Positions 29,100-37,928 of a DNA stretch of 64,000 bases are shown in pieces; the first letter of the stretch is position 1; each line of letters opens with the position of its first letter. The notes below the pieces were generated by a model that worked only from the letters and a program-made list of their open reading frames with translations, was not told where the DNA came from and did no database searches. Position numbers and translations under genes: made by a program. Source of the stretch: CAVSWT01 sp963782985. Lineage in GTDB: Bacteria; Bacteroidota; Ignavibacteria; Ignavibacteriales; Ignavibacteriaceae. The stretch is taken from contig CAWALU010000003.1 of assembly GCA_963782985.1 (NCBI GenBank), positions 1 to 64,000 on the forward strand, in the 5' to 3' direction.

Positions 29100-30656
29100 T
29101 TATTTCTGTTCAACGTAAAATATTAATTTAAAAGCGCTGCCTTTACCCGGCTCGCTGCTCAATTCAATTTTACCTTTATGAGCATCCATAATTTGCTTAA
29201 CAATTGTTAAGCCTAATCCTGTTCCTTTTGAATTGTAAACATCTCCTGAAGAGACTCTATAAAATTTATCGAATACTTTTTTCTTATCAGTCGCTGAAAT
29301 CCCAATTCCTTTATCTTCAACTGTAACAAAAACAAAATTACCGCCGCTTCCTGTTATAATTTTTATTTGTTTCTTTTCACTACTATACTTTACTGCGTTA
29401 TCAATTAAATTAATAATAGCTTCGGAAACAGCTTCATCATCTAATTTTACTTGCGGCAAATTTGGCTCGGGCATAAATAAAAATTCAAAGCCGTTATTAT
29501 GAAGATGAAATTTATACGTTGAATAAACATTCTCAACAACTTCATTTAATTTTTTTTCGGATAAATTATAAAAACGTTTACCCGCCTCCATTTTTGAAAA
29601 GTTTAAAATTTTATTTACAATTTTACCAAGCCTGTTGGTTTCCTGAATGATGATTGAATAATATTCATTTTTCTTCTCTTCAGTTTTTACCCTACCTTTT
29701 TCCAAAGTTTCCGCAAACATACTAATTAGAGCAAGCGGAGTTTTTATTTCATGCGAAACATTTGAAACAAAATCTGCTTTAAGTTGCGAAAGTTGAATTT
29801 CTTTTTTAATGTTGAAAAATATTATTAATGCCGCGATGATAAGCATAACAGCAAGCACGATTATTAAAATCAAATTTGTCGCTGATCTTTCATTTACAAG
29901 CTCCTCAACTGTTTTGCTTTTAAGATTAATTCCGAGATAATAATTTGGAAGAAGCCATAATAATTTTTTCTGCTGAACATAATCAATATTTTCTTTCTCA
30001 GTTGAGTAAATTTGTGTCCCGGTGTTTTTGTTATTAACCGTAACAACAAATTGGTTTTCAGCCACGCTTTGAATTTTTTGCGAGAGATTTTCCGTAACAA
30101 ATTTTTGCGGATCAATTACAATTCCCGCAATATTAAATTTACTATTCGGGTCATTTATTAAAAAAAGCAAAAGAGTAAAATCATTTTTTAGTTGAGTTTG
30201 AACCGGCTCAATTTTAAAAAAGCTCCCTCTTTTATAGGTGAATAGTCTCGATAACTTTTCATTTGAATTTTTAAAAACATTTTTTAGTTCGTCGGTATCA
30301 ATTGAATCAGTTTTTGAAATTTGAAGATTAAAAGCTTTAGCATTAATGCTGTCGGCAAAAAATAAAAATTGAATTGCGGAATTTAAATTTAAAATACTAT
30401 CGACCGCAGACTTAACGCTGGCGGCGTTTTTATTTTGATAAAGCTGAAGATTAATATTACTTCGCCATGAACTTACAATATCATCCGAGTATTGATTAAC
30501 CGAATACAACATAGCGTCAAGCTGCTTTTCATAAACAGCTTTCAGCATAGTTTCATTTTTATTTAAAGTGGAAATTTCATAAACGCTGAAAAAAATAACC
30601 GGCAGTAAAATTATTAAAATTAATATTGCTGTAATTTTTTTTAAGGCGCTGTTCAT
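29100..30656 (-). CDS. Sensor histidine kinase
   Basis: A 518-residue membrane kinase: first helix ITAILILIILLPVIFFSVYE, a ~230-residue periplasmic sensor, and a second helix NLILIIVLAVMLIIAALIIF. HisKA carries SNVSHEIKTPLALI (phosphoacceptor His near 302). The HATPase holds the N box ISEAIINLIDNAVKYS, G1 VEDKGIGIS, F box FDKFYRVSSGD and G2 KGTGLGLTIVKQIM. No HAMP domain is visible between helix and HisKA. The sensor part has no recognisable ligand motif. It is the first gene of the operon with the response regulator and is divergent from the HAD phosphatase gene. Confidence 0.92.
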   Translation of the reverse strand: MNSALKKITAILILIILLPVIFFSVYEISTLNKNETMLKAVYEKQLDAMLYSVNQYSDDIVSSWRSNINLQLYQNKNAASVKSAVDSILNLNSAIQFLFFADSINAKAFNLQISKTDSIDTDELKNVFKNSNEKLSRLFTYKRGSFFKIEPVQTQLKNDFTLLLFLINDPNSKFNIAGIVIDPQKFVTENLSQKIQSVAENQFVVTVNNKNTGTQIYSTEKENIDYVQQKKLLWLLPNYYLGINLKSKTVEELVNERSATNLILIIVLAVMLIIAALIIFFNIKKEIQLSQLKADFVSNVSHEIKTPLALISMFAETLEKGRVKTEEKKNEYYSIIIQETNRLGKIVNKILNFSKMEAGKRFYNLSEKKLNEVVENVYSTYKFHLHNNGFEFLFMPEPNLPQVKLDDEAVSEAIINLIDNAVKYSSEKKQIKIITGSGGNFVFVTVEDKGIGISATDKKKVFDKFYRVSSGDVYNSKGTGLGLTIVKQIMDAHKGKIELSSEPGKGSAFKLIFYVEQK

Positions 30657-30751
30657 TTTATTAAAATGTGATTTTATTTTGCTGAGATATTAATTTTGAT
30701 TTTAGTCTTACATCAAAAATAATAAAGAATATTTCTATATTTTTTAGTTAA

Positions 30752-30769
30752 ATGTAAAAAGATGTAAAA
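30752..30769. promoter_or_regulatory. Possible response-regulator binding site
   Basis: Two ATGTAAAA words (30752-30759 and 30762-30769) repeat with a 10-bp step between the divergent kinase and HAD genes; GATGTAA in the opposite orientation lies at 30708-30714. OmpR/PhoB-type regulators bind direct repeats of this spacing. The region is AT-rich, so chance is possible. Confidence 0.3.
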
Positions 30770-30873
30770 CATAAAAACATTTTTTTCTATAAATAAAAAC
30801 GTTTTATTGTATCAGTAATTCTAAATGTTTAGTTTTTGCATCATCGGAAAGAAAAAATTAAAGCAGGTTCATT

Positions 30874-31491
30874 ATGAAAAAAGGCGCTATCACAACATTA
30901 TTTTTAGATGTCGGCGGAGTTCTATTAACCAACGGCTGGGATAGAAAAGCCAGAAGCAAAGCCATTAAAAAATATAATCTTGACGAAGAAGAAATTAATG
31001 AACGTCATCATTTAACTTTTGACACTTATGAATCGGGCAAATTATCATTGGATGAATATATGAGCCGTGTAATATTTTATGAAGATAGAAAGTTTTCAAG
31101 AAATGAATTTAGAGAATTTATGTTTGAGCAGTCAAAAGAACTTCCCGGAATGGTTGAATATATTTCCGAGTTAAAAAACAAATTTAACTTAAGGCTTACG
31201 GCAGTCAGTAATGAAGGAAGAGAGTTGACTAAATACCGAATAGAAAAATTTAAATTAAATAAATTATTTGATTCATTTGTCGCTTCAAGTTTTGTTCACT
31301 TCCGCAAACCGGATGTTGATATTTATAAAATTGCTTTGGACGTTTCCCAAGCCAAACCGGAAGAAGTAATTTATTTAGACGACAGGCACATGTTTATTGA
31401 AGTGGCTGAAACATTAGGTATAAAAGGCATTCATCACCAAAATATTGAGAAGACAAAGTTGGAGTTGGCTGCGCTTGATTTTAAAGTATAA
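30874..31491 (+). CDS. HAD-superfamily hydrolase (class IA phosphatase-like)
   Basis: A 205-residue soluble protein. Motif I is TLFLDVGGVLLTNGW, with the nucleophile Asp but Gly at the usual second Asp (DVG), as in YihX-like HAD-IA members. Motif II is LTAVSNEGRELTKYRIEKF, motif III the Lys in SFVHFRKPDVDIYKIAL, and motif IV EEVIYLDDRHMFIEVAETLG. It probably dephosphorylates a small phosphorylated metabolite; substrate not predictable. It lies upstream of ppc with 107 bp containing a palindromic repeat between them, so co-transcription is uncertain. Confidence 0.8.
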   Translation: MKKGAITTLFLDVGGVLLTNGWDRKARSKAIKKYNLDEEEINERHHLTFDTYESGKLSLDEYMSRVIFYEDRKFSRNEFREFMFEQSKELPGMVEYISELKNKFNLRLTAVSNEGRELTKYRIEKFKLNKLFDSFVASSFVHFRKPDVDIYKIALDVSQAKPEEVIYLDDRHMFIEVAETLGIKGIHHQNIEKTKLELAALDFKV

Positions 31492-31496
31492 AACCG

Positions 31497-31568
31497 CATC
31501 TGTCGCCGCAAGCTGTAGCCGCAAGCCTTAGCATGCGAAAGCGCAACTTAAAAGTTTCGGCTACAACA
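31497..31568. repeat. Intergenic palindromic repeat
   Basis: GC-richer sequence containing two CGCCGCAAGC/AGCCGCAAGC words and an outer inverted repeat GTAGCCG...CGGCTAC, with an inner AGTT-type arm. It resembles the REP-like elements at 23.5 kb and may form a cruciform between the HAD and ppc genes. Confidence 0.45.
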
Positions 31569-31598
31569 AAAATTGAATAGAAAAATATTTAAGTTAAA

Positions 31599-34382
31599 AT
31601 GAGTAAACGATCTTTAAAACTTTTAGAAGCGTCTGAAAAAGACGAAGCGTTAAAATCCGACATTCGCGAACTGGGGATAATTCTGGGAAATATTTTAAAA
31701 GAGCAGGAAGGCGAAGCTCTTTATCATATCGAAGAAAAACTTCGCGCTCTCACCAAATCTTTAAGAACTGAATACAAAGAGAAAACGCGTAAAGAAATTA
31801 TTAAACTTATTAACTCGCTTTCCGTAGAAGAAGCGCATAAAGTTGTCCGCGCTTTTTCGGTTTATTTTATATTGGTAAACGCCGCCGATGAAGTGAACAA
31901 AGTACGGCAGCAAAGAAGAAATATTTTAAATAATGAGGCGGCTTCCGTCGGAAGTTTTGATTTTACTTTTCAAAAATTTGCCGAGCAAAAAATTACCGCT
32001 AAAACTTTTGAAAAAATTGTGAACAGTATTAATGTAGAGCCTGTTTTCACCGCGCACCCCACGGAAGCGACCAGGCAAACAATTCTTAGAAAAATTTTAA
32101 CTATAAGCCGGCTGCTGCTAAAAAGAGAAATAAGTAAAAACACAAAAGATGAATTAGAAGAAATTAACAGACAGCTTCAAGCGGAGATTACGCTTTTATG
32201 GCAGTCCAATGAAATAAGATTTCATAAGGTTACCGTAAAAGATGAAATTCAGCGCGGCTTATTTTTTTTCAAAGACGTGCTTTATAATATAATGCCGAAA
32301 TTTTATGCGCATTTAAATACAAAGGCGAACGTGGAGTTTAAATATAAAAATCCGCTGCCTGCTTTAATTCATTTTGGCTCGTGGATGGGCGGCGACAGAG
32401 ACGGTCATCCTTACGTAACCGCGGAATTGACTAAAGAAACTTTAGCGAATAACAGAAAGCAAATTTTAAATTTATATCTGCAAGATCTTGATCCCCTTTA
32501 TATTTCACTAAGCGCTTCTTCAAATATTATTAAGGCAAATAAAAAATTAATCCAATCCATCAATAATGATTTGAGTAATTTAGACGTAAAAAGCACCGAC
32601 GGCATACTGCGCGATCCATCTGAAAAATATAGAAATAAACTTTATTTAATTTCTTTAAAGCTTCAAAAAACAATTGACGATTCGAAGTATGGATATAAAA
32701 ACTCTTCGGAATTTATTGAGGATTTAAATCTCATCTACAACAGCTTAAGCGAAAATAAAGGGAAATTAATTGCAGATGAAAAAGTTCTTCCTCTTATTTA
32801 TAAAGTAAAAACATTCGGCTTTCATCTAGTGTCCACAGATATAAGACAAAATTCTTCCCTACTTCGCGCAGCCGTTGCTAATATTCTTGACTATTCCGGG
32901 GCGGCAAAAAAATTTACCTCGTTAAGCGAAGATGAAAAAATAAAAATTCTTACAAAAGAAATTTTAAATCAGCGACCGCTTAGAAATATTTTCAGCAATT
33001 TAAAAGACGCGACTCACCAGGTATTAAATGAGCTTGCGCTTATTAAATGGGGGAAAATTAATATTTCAGAAAAAGCTTGCAACGATTATATCATAAGCAA
33101 CTGCACTTCGGTCAGCGATGTTTTAATTGCATTGCTTTTAGCTAAGGAAGCTGGGCTGCTCGAAATTAATAAGGACAAAATAAAAAATTCTGTAATCGAT
33201 ATTCTTCCGCTGTTTGAAACTATTGAAGATTTAAGAAATTGCGATTCGGTTATGCAAAATCTTTTCAGCAATAAAGCTTACTCTCAGCATTTGAAATTGA
33301 GAAATAAAATTCAAAAAATAATGATTGGCTATTCGGACAGTAATAAAGACGGCGGAATTGTTACTTCAAATTATGAGTTGTATAAGGGACAAAAAAAATT
33401 ACAGCATATATGCGATAAAAATTCTGTGGAATTAATATTATTTCACGGACGCGGCGGCAGCATATCACGCGGCGGCGGTCCCGTAAGTCAATCTATATTA
33501 GCTCAGCCGGCGGGAACAATTGAAGGAAAAATAAAAATTACAGAACAAGGGGAGATGATTTCTTCAAAATATTTAATTCCGCAAATTGCAGAAAAAAGTC
33601 TTGAACTAATGACATCCGCGGTAATGCTTTCAACGGCGCAATCAATTAAATCTAAAAATAAAAACAAAGATCTTCTGTTTGATAAATACAATACTGTAAT
33701 TGAAAAAATTTCAGAGGACGCATTTGCCCATTACCGCAATCTAATCAACCATAAATATTTTAATGATTATTTTAGAACCGTTACACCTATTGATATAATT
33801 GAACATATTGAAATAGGATCGCGTCCGGCGTCGCGAAAAAAAGGTAACGATATTCGTTCATTGAGGGCTATCCCCTGGGTTTTTTCGTGGACGCAAAATA
33901 GGCAGACGATTTCCGGCTGGTTTGGTTTTGGTCATTCAATTAATAATGCAATCGAAAATAAAATAACCGATTGGGCAGCGCTTTCAGCGATGTATAATGA
34001 ATGGAAGTTTTTTAAAGCTTTGGTGGATAACATCGAAATGGTATTGCTTAAAACCGATATGATAATTGGAAAGGAATATTTATCATTAGTGAAAAATAAA
34101 TATGGAAAAGAAATTTTCGAGATAATAAATAAAGAATATGAACTTTCGAACATAGCCGTTTTGAAAATTATTAATGAAGAAAATCTTTTAGACCACGATA
34201 AATCGCTGCAACGCTCGCTGCTGCTTCGTAATCCGTACATCGATCCGATAAGTTTTATACAGGTTAGATTTATTCAAGAATTTAGAAATAAAAAATTATC
34301 AAGTAAACAGAGAGAGCAAATGCTTTCGCTATTAAGATACAGCGTAAATGGAATTGCGGCGGGAGTAAGAAATACAGGATAG
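31599..34382 (+). CDS. ppc: Phosphoenolpyruvate carboxylase
   Basis: A 927-residue enzyme with the complete bacterial PEPC motif set: VFTAHPTEATRQ (catalytic His153), GSWMGGDRDGHPYVT near 264, IMIGYSDSNKDGGIVTSNYE, ILFHGRGGSISRGGGPVSQS near 615, and the ending RNPYIDPISFIQVRFI...IAAGVRNTG. It carboxylates PEP to oxaloacetate with bicarbonate and Mg, refilling the TCA cycle. The N-terminal ~120 residues differ from the E. coli enzyme but cover the usual helical region. The reading frame is clean over 2.8 kb. The start ATG at 31599 has only a weak ribosome site. It is followed by a toxin-antitoxin-like pair with a 71-bp gap. Confidence 0.95.
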   Translation: MSKRSLKLLEASEKDEALKSDIRELGIILGNILKEQEGEALYHIEEKLRALTKSLRTEYKEKTRKEIIKLINSLSVEEAHKVVRAFSVYFILVNAADEVNKVRQQRRNILNNEAASVGSFDFTFQKFAEQKITAKTFEKIVNSINVEPVFTAHPTEATRQTILRKILTISRLLLKREISKNTKDELEEINRQLQAEITLLWQSNEIRFHKVTVKDEIQRGLFFFKDVLYNIMPKFYAHLNTKANVEFKYKNPLPALIHFGSWMGGDRDGHPYVTAELTKETLANNRKQILNLYLQDLDPLYISLSASSNIIKANKKLIQSINNDLSNLDVKSTDGILRDPSEKYRNKLYLISLKLQKTIDDSKYGYKNSSEFIEDLNLIYNSLSENKGKLIADEKVLPLIYKVKTFGFHLVSTDIRQNSSLLRAAVANILDYSGAAKKFTSLSEDEKIKILTKEILNQRPLRNIFSNLKDATHQVLNELALIKWGKINISEKACNDYIISNCTSVSDVLIALLLAKEAGLLEINKDKIKNSVIDILPLFETIEDLRNCDSVMQNLFSNKAYSQHLKLRNKIQKIMIGYSDSNKDGGIVTSNYELYKGQKKLQHICDKNSVELILFHGRGGSISRGGGPVSQSILAQPAGTIEGKIKITEQGEMISSKYLIPQIAEKSLELMTSAVMLSTAQSIKSKNKNKDLLFDKYNTVIEKISEDAFAHYRNLINHKYFNDYFRTVTPIDIIEHIEIGSRPASRKKGNDIRSLRAIPWVFSWTQNRQTISGWFGFGHSINNAIENKITDWAALSAMYNEWKFFKALVDNIEMVLLKTDMIIGKEYLSLVKNKYGKEIFEIINKEYELSNIAVLKIINEENLLDHDKSLQRSLLLRNPYIDPISFIQVRFIQEFRNKKLSSKQREQMLSLLRYSVNGIAAGVRNTG

Positions 34383-34453
34383 GAGCTATTTGTTGGGTAA
34401 TGAATTTTAAAGTCTTTTGAACTATTTTTTCGATAATTAAAAACGGTTTTAAT

Positions 34454-34740
34454 ATGAATGCAAAATTAAAAAAACAAGTAGGTAATTTTTTTAAAACCAA
34501 ACCGGCGCTGCGTGCGTATTTGTTTGGTTCGCAATCCAGAAATGAAACAAATAAGAAAAGCGATGTGGATATTTTGGTTGATTTGGATTATTCAGAACCC
34601 ATTGGCTTAGAGTTCGCAAAAATGCAATAGAGCTTGAGGAACTAATACAAAGAAAAGTTGATTTAGTATCGAGTAAAGGAATATCAAAATATATCAAACC
34701 TTTTATTGACCAAGATAAAATATTGATTTATGAAAAGTAA
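34454..34740 (+). pseudogene. mntA: MntA-type nucleotidyltransferase antitoxin (frameshifted)
   Basis: A minimal nucleotidyltransferase with signature AYLFGSQSRNETNKKSDVDI (GSxxR...SDxD), followed by LVDLDYSEPIGLEFAKMQ and a TAG at 34627. Adding one A (CAATAG to CAAATAG) continues the frame as IELEELIQRKVDLVSSKGIS and DQDKILIYEK to the TAA at 34738. Full length would be 95 residues, normal for MntA. MntA neutralises HepT by adding AMP to a tyrosine next to the HEPN active site. It overlaps the HEPN gene by 11 bp (ATG at 34730). As read, the product would be about 58 residues and lack the C-terminal half. Confidence 0.8.
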
Positions 34741-35078
34741 GTTGGGAGATAAGGCAAGGCTCTTACATATATTAGATTCTATTAAAGAAATTGAAGCCTA
34801 TATAAATGATAGTTCCTTCGAAGACTTTCAATCTAATTCAATGATGCAGTTCGCGTCCGTAAAACAGTTAGATATCATTGGGGGAAGCCGCAAATTAGTT
34901 AACTACACACTTTAAAAAAATGTATAATGAAATCAGCTGGCGTGAAATAGTCAGCCTGAGAAATTTATTAGTTCATGAATATTTTGGAATAGATACAAGG
35001 GTATTCTGGGATGTTCTGCAAATAGATTTGCCCAAATTAAGTATTCAAGTCGAAAAAATTATTAAACAAATTAGTTAA
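34730..35078 (+). pseudogene. hepT: HepT/DUF86 HEPN toxin (frameshift plus in-frame stop)
   Basis: It starts MKSKLGDKARLLHILDSIKE and runs to ASVKQLDIIG. One extra G near 34884 then shifts the frame; the correct frame reads GEAAN, meets a TAG at 34898-34900 where Lys is usual, and continues LTTHFKKMYNEISWREIVSL. The HEPN ribonuclease motif RNLLVHEY (R-x4-H) with the regulatory tyrosine follows, and the gene ends KIIKQIS at 35078. The stop is a substitution rather than an indel, which argues that this toxin is truly inactivated. Together with the broken antitoxin gene it forms a decayed MntA-HepT pair between ppc and a barrel protein. Confidence 0.78.
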
Positions 35079-35088
35079 TCCCTCAAAA

Positions 35089-35652
35089 TTACATTGAAGG
35101 CAAAACATACGTTAACCCCACATATATTCCCAAAAAGTTTGCGCCGTTAATATGATATTTCAACTCGCCGACTCCCTTTAACAAAGGCGTAAAAGGATAT
35201 TCAATTCCGCCCATAAAAAATATTGCCGCATCTACTTCCGACTTAGTTGTTCTAATGGTTCTATTTAGATATACAACATTATTTCTATAACTTACAAACG
35301 CCAATCCAATTCCGCCGCCAAAATAAGATATGGCTTTTGCGCCCGCGTAATATTTAAGTTTGAATGTGGGAGCTAAAATAAATTCAGACCATTTTCCGTC
35401 GTAAAAATCATCAGCTAGCGCGCTGGAATTATAGGACTTACTCCAAAATTCTGCGACTGAGCCAACATACACTCTTTCAAAAATACTTCCGAGGTCTGCG
35501 TGTGCGGATACGCTGAATGTATTATCAATGGGATTTTCAGGAATTATAAATCCAATTTTACCGCCTATGCCCGTAAAGCGAATATTAGTTTGAGAATAAT
35601 TTGAACTTGTGAACAAACTGATCAGAATAATAATGAGAAACATTTTAGACAT
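35089..35652 (-). CDS. Small outer-membrane beta-barrel-like protein
   Basis: A 187-residue exported protein (MFLIIILISLFTSSNYSQ signal). The mature part alternates amphipathic strands: GIGGKIGFIIPENPIDNTFS, VYVGSVAEFWSKSY, FILAPTFKLKYYAGAKAISY, GGGIGLAFVSYRNNVVYLN and GVGELKYHINGANFLGIYVG, typical of the outer-membrane beta-barrel (porin-like) families of about eight strands. No function can be assigned. It is convergent with the HEPN remnant (10 bp gap) and divergent from the propeller gene that follows. Confidence 0.55.
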   Translation of the reverse strand: MSKMFLIIILISLFTSSNYSQTNIRFTGIGGKIGFIIPENPIDNTFSVSAHADLGSIFERVYVGSVAEFWSKSYNSSALADDFYDGKWSEFILAPTFKLKYYAGAKAISYFGGGIGLAFVSYRNNVVYLNRTIRTTKSEVDAAIFFMGGIEYPFTPLLKGVGELKYHINGANFLGIYVGLTYVLPSM

Positions 35653-35802
35653 TAATTTTTCAACCTTCTGTTTTTTTTAATCTTATCAAAATTTAATAAA
35701 TTATTTTTTTAACTCGTCTATTCAATCAATCAATTATTTTATAATTTGCGCTTACTCTCATTATAGATTAAGAAATTCTTAATTCTATTTTTCATAAAGA
35801 CA

Positions 35803-36805
35803 ATGAAAATAAGTAAAGCGCTAACATTTTTATTAATTACATTTTTCTCTTTTATATCTGAGGCACAAGTTCCGAGCTGGATGCATTTAACTACTGCAAA
35901 TTCAGAACTTCCAACAAATTCCATTCACAATATAGTTTTTGATGATAGCAATGTAGCGTGGATTGGAACCTGGGGCGCCGGTCTTGTTAAGTTTGATGGA
36001 AAAAGTTGGACTGTTTATGATACTGCAAATTCACCTCTTCCCTATAATACTATTTATTCCATTGTAGTAGACAATAACAATATTAAATGGATTGGTACAT
36101 TCGGCGGCGGATTGGCAAGGTTTGACGGCGAAAAATTGGGCAGTGTTTGATACTTCAAATTCAGGAATAGACTGACAATACTATTTATGCAGTAGCAATT
36201 GATAGCGGCAATATCAAAATGGATCGGAACATGGGGGCATGGGCTTGTTTCTTTCGATGATACAGCCTGGACAAGCTTTACGCCTTCAAATTCACCTTTG
36301 CCTTACATAAAAGTTACTTCCATTGCGGTTGATAAAAAAAATAGCAAGTGGATAGGAACCGCGCAAGGACTTATTGTTTTAGACAGCAGTAATAATTGGT
36401 TTGTATTTGAAGACTCATCTAACTCGCCGCCGTTAACCAGCGTTTACTCAATTGCGCTCGACGATTCTGAAAATATTTGGCTTGGCTTTAAATCAAATGG
36501 AGTAGGCAGCTATAAAAAAAATAAATGGAGGTTTTTTAACGCTAAAAATTCTGGTCTTAACAGCAACACAGTTTATTCAATAACATCCGATAAAAAAAAC
36601 AATATTTGGATTGGAACTTTTGGCGGCGGAATTGCTAAATATGATGGAAAGATTATGGGCTGTTTTAGATACAAGTAATTCAGAGTTAAGCGACAATTTG
36701 GTATTCTCGATTGCAGTTGATAAATATAATAATAAGTGGATTTCAACGTACAGAGGGGGAATAAATATTTATAATGAAGATGGCATTCAAAACATTTTAA
36801 AATAA
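35803..36805 (+). pseudogene. Two-component-regulator-type propeller protein (four frameshifts)
   Basis: A signal peptide (LTFLLITFFSFISEAQ) and then seven blades with the Reg_prop pattern, for example NSIHNIVFDDSNVAWIGTWG, NTIYSIVVDNNNIKWIGTFG, VYSIALDDSENIWLGF and NTVYSITSDKKNNIWIGTFG. Between blades the frame changes near 36133, 36170, 36223 and 36650; correcting each restores WAVFDTSNSG or WAVLDTSNSE as expected from the other blades. No kinase or DNA-binding domain follows, so it is a free secreted propeller of about 330 residues. The breaks fall at short homopolymers, mostly as single extra bases. Confidence 0.78.
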
Positions 36806-36840
36806 AAAATCCGTGCTGCATTAAAAATTATACAGCACGG
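36801..36840 (-). terminator. Terminator of the T9SS/PorV operon
   Basis: The stem CCGTGCTG/CAGCACGG (36811-36818, 36833-36840) is followed on the minus strand by ATTTTTTATTTT, 26 bp after the stop of the PorV-like gene. Confidence 0.75.
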
Positions 36841-36865
36841 AAATCAAATAATGAAAGAGAACTAT

Positions 36866-37906
36866 TTAGAAACCAAGTCCAAGAGCAAAAATATGTGTAT
36901 CGCCAAGAGCGTCATATTTAACCGCCTGGTAAGCATAATCTACGCGCATCTCTAAACCGCCAACATCATACTTTAATCCAACTCCCGCGTTTAATCCAAA
37001 AGTAGCGTAATCACTTTCAAGCTCGTAGGCGTTGGTATAACCTGCCCTTATAAAAAAGAGATTATTAAAGGCATACTCGCCTCCAACTCTTACTTCATCG
37101 CCGAAAAAGTTATTGTTTTGAAATAAACCTGAAAGCTGGAAAGAATTTTGTTCATTAATATTGTAACTGTAACTAACACCTAACTCAAGTGATGAAGGCA
37201 GTTCAAAAGTAGCGGCATCCACCTTATAAAATTCATCAGGTCTGTTAAGAGTGCTGTTGTTGAGATTTAATAATAATCCGGAGCCGTCAAATTTCATTTG
37301 AGGTCCTACGTTTTTCATCGCCAGCGCTATATTCAATCCGGGAAGGTTTGCAAAATTGGCATAGGAAACGCCTACACTAAAAGAAACACCGGATGCATCC
37401 ACCTGGGCTAACTGCTCGGTAACAAGGTTTGCGGTTAATCCAACAGCTATTCTATCACTCAACATCTTAGCATACGTTAAGCCCGTAGTAATAAATTGAG
37501 GTTTAAAAGTAGCGCCTGTTCCATCCGGGCTTTGAACTGTTGTTACAGGTATGTCATCAATAGCTAAGGCTTTAATACTAAAAGCGATAGTACCAAATCC
37601 TTCAATGTTAGCAGATATAGCGCCGTATTGAACTCCTATATCAGCAATATGCTCCATATGGGAGACCAAAACATTGGTGCTAAATTCATTATTCACAGCT
37701 ATATTTGCAGGGTTCCAATAAAGTGCTTCAATGCCATAGGAATTGGCTAATGTTGAACCTCCCATTGCAATACCTCTTGGTCCTACAGGAATTAATAATT
37801 CACTGGCTCCGCCAGATCCATTTCTGTTCCCTCCCCCGGCAAACAAACTGCCGGAAGCAATAAAAACAATTAGTAAAGATAGTATATAATATTTTATTTT
37901 TTTCAT
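36866..37906 (-). CDS. PorV/PorQ-family outer-membrane protein
   Basis: A 346-residue barrel protein with signal peptide (YYILSLLIVFIASGSLFAGG). The hallmark of the PorV/PorQ (FadL-like) family is at the N-terminus: GGASELLIPVGPRGIAMGGS followed by GIEALYWNPANIA. Many amphipathic strands follow, ending YDALGDTHIFALGLGF. PorV is the outer-membrane shuttle that receives cargo from the T9SS translocon. Paralogues encoded beside individual cargo genes, as here, may serve as dedicated partners or take part in lipid or hydrophobic transport. It is the last gene of the operon with the 1251-residue cargo (22 bp gap) and the TonB receptor. Confidence 0.85.
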   Translation of the reverse strand: MKKIKYYILSLLIVFIASGSLFAGGGNRNGSGGASELLIPVGPRGIAMGGSTLANSYGIEALYWNPANIAVNNEFSTNVLVSHMEHIADIGVQYGAISANIEGFGTIAFSIKALAIDDIPVTTVQSPDGTGATFKPQFITTGLTYAKMLSDRIAVGLTANLVTEQLAQVDASGVSFSVGVSYANFANLPGLNIALAMKNVGPQMKFDGSGLLLNLNNSTLNRPDEFYKVDAATFELPSSLELGVSYSYNINEQNSFQLSGLFQNNNFFGDEVRVGGEYAFNNLFFIRAGYTNAYELESDYATFGLNAGVGLKYDVGGLEMRVDYAYQAVKYDALGDTHIFALGLGF

Positions 37907-37928
37907 TTTTAATCTCCTTGGTTATTAA

